Shown one piece after another: positions 57,828-64,000 of a DNA stretch of 64,000 nucleotides; the stretch's first letter is position 1, and each line of letters begins with the position of its first letter. A program made the translations under genes and the position numbers. The DNA is taken from assembly GCA_905220665.1 (NCBI GenBank), contig CAJNAR010000005.1:310001-374000 (forward strand), given 5' to 3'. A model generated the notes under the pieces. The model had not been told where the DNA came from, ran no database searches, and worked only from the letters and a program-made list of their open reading frames with translations. Source of the DNA: Albugo candida. Taxonomy: Eukaryota > Oomycota > Peronosporomycetes > Albuginales > Albuginaceae.

Positions 57828-60101
57828 ATGTCATGGAGTCAGCAATGGAATTCACGCATAAATGTGACTTCATTGGTATCACTTGGAATTGAGCAAGTTG
57901 CCAAGCTGAAGGAAGACGTGGAGAAACAATTTGATCACCTGGTTATCACCGACGTGAATTCGTCTTCTCCAAAACGCGACGCAAGCGATCATTTAAGTGC
58001 ACAATTGACATCGGGTCTCCCGACTGGTGATCTTCCGGATGGAGAAATCCCACACAATTCAGCGCTATCAAATGACGAAGAAGAAGGAGGAGAAATTGAT
58101 GATGAGGAAAAGCAAGTAGCATCCGTCGAAGCAGAGATTGAGAATTGTGAAGATCAGTTAGATACCATCACCGATCCATTCCCAGTGAACGAGGAGAGCA
58201 TCCATGCTACGGACCCGGGAGAGTGCAATGACGCGGAAGACTTTGAGAAAAATGAGATGGAAGGCACTAAGGACTCACCTCTGAAGATTGATTGTGAGGG
58301 AGAAATTTCAATGAGGGATCCACTCATTAAATTGAGGGAAGAAGTCCTCACACGTGAGAAACAGCTACTCATGGCAAATGAGACCACTGCAGAGCTCCAT
58401 AATGCTTTGGATGCCACTTGTCATCGAGAAGTACTTGCGGCTGAGAAGAATCAATTGCTTGTAAAAGAAATTGAGCAACTGAGAAGTGAAAAAAGCAAAT
58501 GGCAGCGGAGAGAAGATGAGGGAAGGCAGACCTCACAAGAAATGGAACGTCTTCAGCAAGCTCTTACATCGAAAGAAGCACAATTACAAAGTCTTTTGGA
58601 AGAAGGGAATGCACTTTCGATAAAACAGGCGCAAACAGAGCAAAGAATCCGACGAATTCGACGGGAAAAAGACGAGCAAACGGAAGCCTATATACAGCTG
58701 CAAACAAAGTTCCAGAAGGCGGACGAGGCATGCATCGAGTCAAAGGCCAGGTTGGCTTCATTACAAGAAGAAAACACGACGCTGAAAGCTACGATAGAGC
58801 AGTATCAGCGTGATTTGACGATGCGTTCACAGCAGATTGAGCGACTTGAAGAGGACATGGAGGCTGCTCGTAAAGAATCACAAAGTCTCCAGCAGCAAAA
58901 TAAGCATTTACAGCATACATTGACCTCACTCGAAGAAGAACGTGAAATCGATTCGAAGGTACAAAGAGACACTGACACGTTTGAACGAGAAAAAACACAA
59001 TTGGAGCAAAATTTATGCATTTTTAGACAAAAATGCGAGGATCTTGAGCACGAAAACTTACGTCGAGAAAACAATGCACGAAATGAGATTATCGATCTCA
59101 AGCAGAAGTGGCAGAAAGCACTCCGCCAAATTGACTGTATGAATGCAACGATCACGGAAGCTACACAACCATTCCATCAACAGGTTCGAGCACTCCAACA
59201 AGAACAAAGAGCGTGTCAGAAAGCTTGGAATCTGACTGAAACCAAATTACAGCAAACTCTCGAAGAAGAACGCAAACGGAATGAAGCAGTACAAAATACT
59301 CACATTCAGTTGAAGCTGAAGATTGACGCATTAGAGACTAAGAACGCTTCACTTCAAACGAGCTTGATGCTGGAGAAAGAAGCGCTCAAGCTGGCAAGGG
59401 AAAAGCTCCAATTCGAACGCAATGATCAAAAGCTTCATAAGGAAGCTGCTGCTGGAGAAAAGCTGTTCGAAGTATCGCAACAAGTTGTCTCCTTACAGGA
59501 ACAGCTTCGATTGAAGCAAACCGAATACAAAGAAACGATTGAGCAGCAAAGAATGCGCATCGAATCTCTTTTGATGCAAGTAAAAGATACGCAAGCTCTG
59601 AAAGAAGCAAAAATAGCTGAATTGGCGCTTCTACGATCGGAACTGAATCAACTGATCGGATCAAAAAGCTCGCTCTCGCACATCGCCGACACTGACAAAA
59701 AACGGAACAGCAATAACCATGCCGAGCACGGGCAATTGACAAGAATCGATTCAGGCAATTCAGGGGCATACGTCTTCGATTTGAGTCATTTACAACAAAC
59801 ACTTCGACTTCGAGAAGGCGAAAATCAGCTCTTGAAGCAGCAATTGTGCGACCTGAAAAGCAAGCAAAAAGCGCTTACCGAGCAATTGATTCGTTTGACA
59901 TCTGAGAATGCAACTTTGCAATCCGAAACTCAGCAAAAAGAACAGATTTTCAACCAGAAGCAACAGATCGAAGCTCGATATCAGCTGTTATTGGAATTGT
60001 TTGGCGAGAAAGAAGAGGAAATCGAAGAACTCCAAGCAAAATTGACGCAGATCCACAATCTGTATGGAAAGTCAAATGCCACTAATGACACTTCGACCTG
60101 A
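57828..60101 (+). CDS. TMF1-like golgin (TATA element modulatory factor family)
   Basis: Single exon, 757 residues from the ATG at 57828. An acidic N-terminus is followed by about 550 residues of continuous coiled coil. The C-terminal ~100 residues match the TMF C-terminal domain: HLQQTLRLREGENQLL, then RYQLLLELFGEKEEEIEELQ. TMF proteins are Golgi coiled-coil tethers that bind Rab6. It is convergent with TRM112, stops 81 bases apart. Confidence 0.85.
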   Translation: MSWSQQWNSRINVTSLVSLGIEQVAKLKEDVEKQFDHLVITDVNSSSPKRDASDHLSAQLTSGLPTGDLPDGEIPHNSALSNDEEEGGEIDDEEKQVASVEAEIENCEDQLDTITDPFPVNEESIHATDPGECNDAEDFEKNEMEGTKDSPLKIDCEGEISMRDPLIKLREEVLTREKQLLMANETTAELHNALDATCHREVLAAEKNQLLVKEIEQLRSEKSKWQRREDEGRQTSQEMERLQQALTSKEAQLQSLLEEGNALSIKQAQTEQRIRRIRREKDEQTEAYIQLQTKFQKADEACIESKARLASLQEENTTLKATIEQYQRDLTMRSQQIERLEEDMEAARKESQSLQQQNKHLQHTLTSLEEEREIDSKVQRDTDTFEREKTQLEQNLCIFRQKCEDLEHENLRRENNARNEIIDLKQKWQKALRQIDCMNATITEATQPFHQQVRALQQEQRACQKAWNLTETKLQQTLEEERKRNEAVQNTHIQLKLKIDALETKNASLQTSLMLEKEALKLAREKLQFERNDQKLHKEAAAGEKLFEVSQQVVSLQEQLRLKQTEYKETIEQQRMRIESLLMQVKDTQALKEAKIAELALLRSELNQLIGSKSSLSHIADTDKKRNSNNHAEHGQLTRIDSGNSGAYVFDLSHLQQTLRLREGENQLLKQQLCDLKSKQKALTEQLIRLTSENATLQSETQQKEQIFNQKQQIEARYQLLLELFGEKEEEIEELQAKLTQIHNLYGKSNATNDTST

Positions 60102-60182
60102 CAAATTTGTGAGATTGCCACTTCACCAGTCAATCAAAACCATCATCATTCTATATTACATGGAGCATTCATGTTCCAAGTA

Positions 60183-60769
60183 TCATAATTCATCATCCTG
60201 CAGCATCATATTCGGGACTGCGTTTGTGATGGGATAACTGCGCTCACAATGACTGCATACAAGTTCTCCTTCTACAACGTTCACCTAAAGAAACCACAAG
60301 TTATGGCGATATGATCAGCGGAAAATGAATCCTTTCTTACATCGAAAATGACGCGATGAATTCGACGTAATAAAAGATCTTGATCGCGCCAATCGGATGG
60401 AAGTGGTTCCATCAGCACTGGAACATCGGGATGACTCAACTACGAACAACATTGGAGCTAATCGAAGAGGAAGAATGAACCATCAACGCACGTCTCGAGT
60501 AGCCTGACAAAGCGCTTTGTAGTCGATTGAATCCATCACATGAAGGATGAATGCTTTGCTGTAAACGGTTTCCGCGATGACAACGCTATCGTCTTCGGAT
60601 GCCATAATCTACTTCAATTCAATTCTCGTTTACATTGGAGTGCATAGATTGTGGTATACATTACTTTGAGTATTGAATTGCCTGAATTGCATTCAGAAAT
60701 ATCGCTGCCTATCGTCTCACGACACGCACGAACGTTGCAAAGAAGCATATTGTGCATTAAAATCCGCAT
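60183..60769 (-). CDS. TRM112: TRM112, methyltransferase activator
   Basis: Found by joining four exons; 140 residues, as in TRM112. Exon 1 gives MRILMHNMLLCNVRAC (family start M-K-L-L-T-H-N type). Exon 2 has AETVYSKAFILHVM; exon 3 has LLLRRIHRVIFD; exon 4 has VVEGELVCSHCERSYPITNAVPNM and stops at 60183 (the quoted blocks are the zinc-site and FPI...PNM regions). Introns are 50-60 bases with GT-AG ends and phase 0. TRM112 is the partner of several rRNA, tRNA and release-factor methyltransferases. Its start is 144 bases from the divergent enoyl-CoA hydratase start. Confidence 0.88.
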
Positions 60770-60913
60770 GATTGACCACGAGATCGACGCAATTTGGTTG
60801 GCTTAGCGGTATTTTGTAGATTGTTTCGATTGGTGAATAAGAGATGATATTATCCAATTAGAGACGATTTCTGAGAAGGAATCTTGAGCAGCTCGTTCTA
60901 AAACATTTTGCTG

Positions 60914-61983
60914 ATGCTTGCTCGATTGACACATTCGCGAAGCGCTGCAAGCTCATTCACACGACTTTTTGGAAGCAAAGGTTTCTAGAGTTTCTTTGCT
61001 CTCATGATTTGTGAAAATAGATGTGAACATCGTCTCTACTTCCTTGCAGCAAAGTATGAACACATCATAGCTGAGGCAAAGGAAAATGTGGGAATCATCA
61101 CATTGAATCGCCCAAAGGTATTGCCCGATTAAATGAATTCTGTATATGAAAACAGAATGATGTTATAGGCGCTAAATGCACTATGCACACCACTAATTCA
61201 TGAAGTGAATACGGCAGCACATGCTTTTGATGCCGATGAAAGCGTTGGTGTTATCGTATTAACTGGAAATGAAAAGGCTTTTGCAGGTATAACCACAAAT
61301 CCAGCTTCCAGACGACATTAATACTATCCACCAATCGTAGCTGGTGCGGATATAAAAGAAATGGCCCCAAAAAATTTCATTGATGTCTATGCTACAAACA
61401 TGTTTGAGGACTGGCGAGAAATCACCAAAATTCGAAAACCGGTAATCATATGGGCGGCGGCCTTTTTTTTCCATTTCTTATATCATGTTTGTTTAAGGTT
61501 ATAGCTGCTGTCAATGGATATGCACTTGGAGGTGGTTGTGAACTCGCTATGATGTGCGATATAATCATCGCAGGGGAATCGGCAATTTTTGGCCAACCTG
61601 AAGTAAAACTCGGTACCATTCCTGGTGTCGGTGGAACTCAACGCCTAGTTCGCGCTATTGGCAAATCCAAAGCCATGGAAATGGTGTTGACGGGGAATAC
61701 GATTTCTGCCCAGCAAGCTGAGCGTGACGGTCTGGTGGCTAAAGTTGTCCCTTCTGATCAACTCTTGGTGGAAACCTTAAAGATAGCATCCACAATTGCC
61801 TCCTACTCACATCCGATCATCAAAATGGCAAAGGAAGCGATAAATGTTGCCTATGAACAATCCCTTCAGGAAGGTCTAAAATTTGAGCAACGGCTCTTCT
61901 GGAGCTCTTTCGGGACAAAAGATCAGAAAGAAGGGATGGCGGCTTTTGTTGAGAAGCGGAAGGCCAGTTTTTCTCACAAATGA
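60914..61983 (+). CDS. Mitochondrial enoyl-CoA hydratase (ECHS1 type)
   Basis: Five exons. The N-terminus [20 protein letters not shown] is a mitochondrial presequence. Then [27 protein letters not shown], an oxyanion-hole region with GADIKEM, and [17 protein letters not shown] with the catalytic Glu, then [20 protein letters not shown] with the second Glu. The stop is at 61983. It hydrates trans-2-enoyl-CoA in beta-oxidation, the step that follows dienoyl reduction and isomerisation. Introns near 60981, 61120, 61288 and 61443. Confidence 0.92.
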
Positions 61984-62690
61984 TTTGTTTCGTTGCAGTG
62001 AAAATTCGTATGGCCACTAGTTACTGAACATGAAATATCAATGTTTTTCTAAATCTGATCGTGAAAGGTCAAAACGACCCCTGAAAAGATTCCCAAAATT
62101 CGGAGGTGGGATGTGACTAAATGTGTATATTTAGTCAACGATAAACTGATATTCTTATTGCGCCAAAAGTCTATTACGGTGCTTTCGGCAACACTGAAAA
62201 GTCTGTGATAGTGTCCTTTCAAACTGTTTGCGCATCTCAAAATTCGGAGGCGAAATGTGTGTATTTAGTCAACGATGAAGTAATATTCTTATTGCACCGA
62301 AAGTCTATTACGATCCTTTCGGCAACACTGAAAACTCTGTGACAGTGTCCTTTTAAACTGTTTGCGCATCCTAATGACTGATACAAAAAAAGTGCTTTCT
62401 AATTCTTCGATTCGAAAATCACACTGTAGCGAAAAAACAAAAGCAATACCAATGTACACCAAGAGAAATCCTGTAGTCAATTCAAATTAATTATGGGTAG
62501 TTTTTTCATACAGAAACTGGAAACGTAATGCTTTTTTTCGGAACGATGCTGAAAATTTGTGGCTCAGGGAAACAGCAACGTAAATTTTTCAGCCTAGAAG
62601 AAGCATGCATTTGTGCTATCCTCACTTTTCAATTTCCATTGACCATCAAAACTCCAGCTACTCAACTGCATCGTTTTGTCAACACAATCC
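61984..62690. other. Intergenic with tandem duplication
   Basis: Contains the 144-base tandem duplication listed separately and the promoter of the last gene. No other gene recognised. Confidence 0.5.
62094..62371. repeat. Two imperfect tandem copies, period about 144 bases
   Basis: Copy 1 spans 62094-62237 and copy 2 spans 62238-62371. Both start CAAAATTCGGAGG and end AAACTGTTTGCGCATC. Copy 1 holds a perfect 8-base inverted repeat (GACTAAAT ... ATTTAGTC, 62114-62135) that copy 2 has lost by a small deletion. Diverged, so old. Confidence 0.85.
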
Positions 62691-64000
62691 ATGAAGGTCT
62701 ACTCCACCATCTATCTTAGCAGCATCGTGCTGTTTTCAAAGTACCAAAAGGATGCAAAGGCAGAGCTTTTACGCCGTGCTAGGCTTGCGTTGAATCAAGA
62801 TGGAGCTCGAAATTTGAATGGGTTCATTCCACACCCTATTGTGGGACCCAACGGACATCACTGGGACGAAGAAGATGAATTGGACGAAATCAATGACGAA
62901 GTCGACGACGACGATGATGAGGAAAATTGGACCTCTTACATCCCTGGCCACGGTATAAGTGGACATCATGACCATGGAATCGATACTGATGATGATGACG
63001 AGGATGGACATGGCGTTTCTCACCACTGGAACCATCGAGACCATCATAATGATGACGAAATCGATGACACTGACGACGAGGATGAGGGAGGTCACCGAGT
63101 GTCAGTCGGTGTGAGTGGAGATCGTGAGAAGCATTCGGGTCACAATGTTAAGAAAGAGGCCGATTGCGACAAGAAAGAGAAACATGGTCACATCAAGATG
63201 GGCAAGAAAGAACAGCAGCATGTAAAGCCAGAAAAAATACCAGCAGCGACACATGAGCCAATTCAACAGTCGCAAAAGGATAAAAAACAGGTTCAGAAAC
63301 AACACGTGCAAGAAAAACCCGTCGTGCAACATCTTCCAAAGGAACAAACTCAGACGGTCCCTGTGCTACCTCCAAAGAAACGGGACGAGAAGGATTGTGA
63401 TAAGGATAAAGGAACAATGGTGAAACCCCCTCAGAAACAGGAAGCTGTGCAAAAAGCTCCTGAAACCTCCCATCAACAAGTAGTTGAGCAAAAGGCTCCA
63501 GAACCTGTCCACCAACAAGAGGACAAAGGCAAACAATGGGAAGCACCCAAGCAAGAAGTGGTGCAAAAGGCTCCAGAACCTGTCCACCAACAAGAGGACA
63601 AAGGCAAACAATGGGAAGCACCTAAGCAAGAAGTGGTGCAAAAGGCTCCAGAACCTGTCCACCAACAAGAGGACAAAGGCAAACAATGGGAAGCACCCAA
63701 GCAAGAAGTGGTGCAAAAGGCTCCAGAACCTGTCCACCAACAAGAGGACAAAGGCAAACAATGGGAAGCACCTAAGCAAGAAGTGGTGCAAAAGGCTCCA
63801 GAACCTGTTCACCAACAAGAGGACAAAGGCAAACAATGGGAAGCACCCAAACAAGAAGTGGTGCAAAAGGCTCCTGAGGTCCCTTGTCAAGAAGAGGACA
63901 AAGGCAAACAATGGGAAGCACCCAAGCAAGAAGTGGTGCAAAAGGCTCCAGAACCTGTCCACCAACAAGAGGACAAAGGCAAACAATGGGAAGCACCTAA
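62691..64000 (+). CDS. Secreted repeat protein with acidic/His-rich and 25-residue repeat regions (3' partial)
   Basis: The frame from the ATG at 62691 has no stop before the right edge. It begins MKVYSTIYLSSIVLF, a signal peptide whose first residues equal those of the protein at 36369. Next come an Arg/Leu stretch, an Asp-rich and His-rich region (~65-145), a Lys/Gln-rich region, and from ~265 the 25-residue repeats EAPKQEVVQKAPEPVHQQEDKGKQW (given here as blocks: QEVVQKAPEP and QQEDKGKQW). At least seven units are present in the window. No enzyme domain. Probably an extracellular or wall-associated protein. Confidence 0.8.
   Translation, partial: MKVYSTIYLSSIVLFSKYQKDAKAELLRRARLALNQDGARNLNGFIPHPIVGPNGHHWDEEDELDEINDEVDDDDDEENWTSYIPGHGISGHHDHGIDTDDDDEDGHGVSHHWNHRDHHNDDEIDDTDDEDEGGHRVSVGVSGDREKHSGHNVKKEADCDKKEKHGHIKMGKKEQQHVKPEKIPAATHEPIQQSQKDKKQVQKQHVQEKPVVQHLPKEQTQTVPVLPPKKRDEKDCDKDKGTMVKPPQKQEAVQKAPETSHQQVVEQKAPEPVHQQEDKGKQWEAPKQEVVQKAPEPVHQQEDKGKQWEAPKQEVVQKAPEPVHQQEDKGKQWEAPKQEVVQKAPEPVHQQEDKGKQWEAPKQEVVQKAPEPVHQQEDKGKQWEAPKQEVVQKAPEVPCQEEDKGKQWEAPKQEVVQKAPEPVHQQEDKGKQWEAP
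63480..64000 (+). repeat. 75-bp tandem repeat array, open at right edge
   Basis: In-frame units recur exactly every 75 bases: the start AAGCACC is at 63541, 63616, 63691, 63766, 63841, 63916 and 63991. The next base of that Pro codon alternates C, T, C, T, C, C, T, so a two-unit (150-base) step seems to have spread. One unit near 63870 has a variant EVPCQE segment. Confidence 0.95.

Noticed and set aside
63193..63996. Long minus-strand repetitive frames at the right edge
   Set aside because: They are the complement of the 75-bp repeat array; the plus strand has the signal peptide and the continuous frame.

Overview
The window reads as nuclear DNA of a compact protist genome, most likely an oomycete (stramenopile). 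The evidence is short introns of about 50-60 bases with GT-AG ends, intergenic gaps often under 150 bases, and secreted CAP-domain (PR-1-like) proteins with proline-rich tails. An oomycete-style bZIP-like factor, FYVE-related and PX proteins and a bacterial-type dienoyl-CoA reductase fit as well. A white-rust (Albugo-like) genome would suit the compactness, but that is inference. I saw no rRNA, tRNA, CRISPR array or intact transposon.

Layout. 1-5.4 kb: an open reading frame, cut by the left edge, that joins a cellular RNA-dependent RNA polymerase to a Cid1/Cid12-like nucleotidyltransferase. 7-19 kb: a secreted CAP-protein cluster (four genes, five CAP domains) around a kinase with an Arb2/FAM172 domain, a FYVE-related finger and an AGC kinase domain. 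Here a ~1.25-kb segment carrying one CAP domain plus the kinase 3' end exists twice in inverted orientation, about 5.1 kb apart, and appears to have created a two-CAP-domain gene. 19-27 kb: Snapin-like protein, CBS-pair protein, DSS1/SEM1, OPA3 and a DDX60-like DExH helicase. 27-37 kb: PX protein, bZIP-like factor, VPS9 Rab-GEF and a secreted repeat protein. 37-46 kb: anoctamin, Nup62/Nsp1, AMPK gamma (SNF4) and a small Cys-rich protein. 46-52 kb: RMP1/NEPRO-like protein, a UBC12-like E2 without its catalytic cysteine, a small unknown three-exon gene and a membrane alpha/beta hydrolase. 52-62 kb: FadH-type 2,4-dienoyl-CoA reductase, exocyst Sec6, TMF/golgin, TRM112 and mitochondrial enoyl-CoA hydratase. 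62.7-64 kb: the start of a secreted protein with 25-residue tandem repeats that runs off the right edge.

How genes may work together. FadH and enoyl-CoA hydratase are both fatty-acid beta-oxidation steps. Sec6, VPS9, TMF, Snapin-like, PX and anoctamin are membrane-traffic or lipid genes. The polymerase-nucleotidyltransferase fusion, the Arb2-domain kinase and the DDX60-like helicase each belong to families tied to small-RNA or antiviral RNA biology, but physical proximity in a eukaryote is weak evidence of a shared pathway. Many genes are spliced; the exon joins given were chosen by eye from GT/GC-AG signals, reading frame and family alignment from memory, and have not been checked against transcripts.
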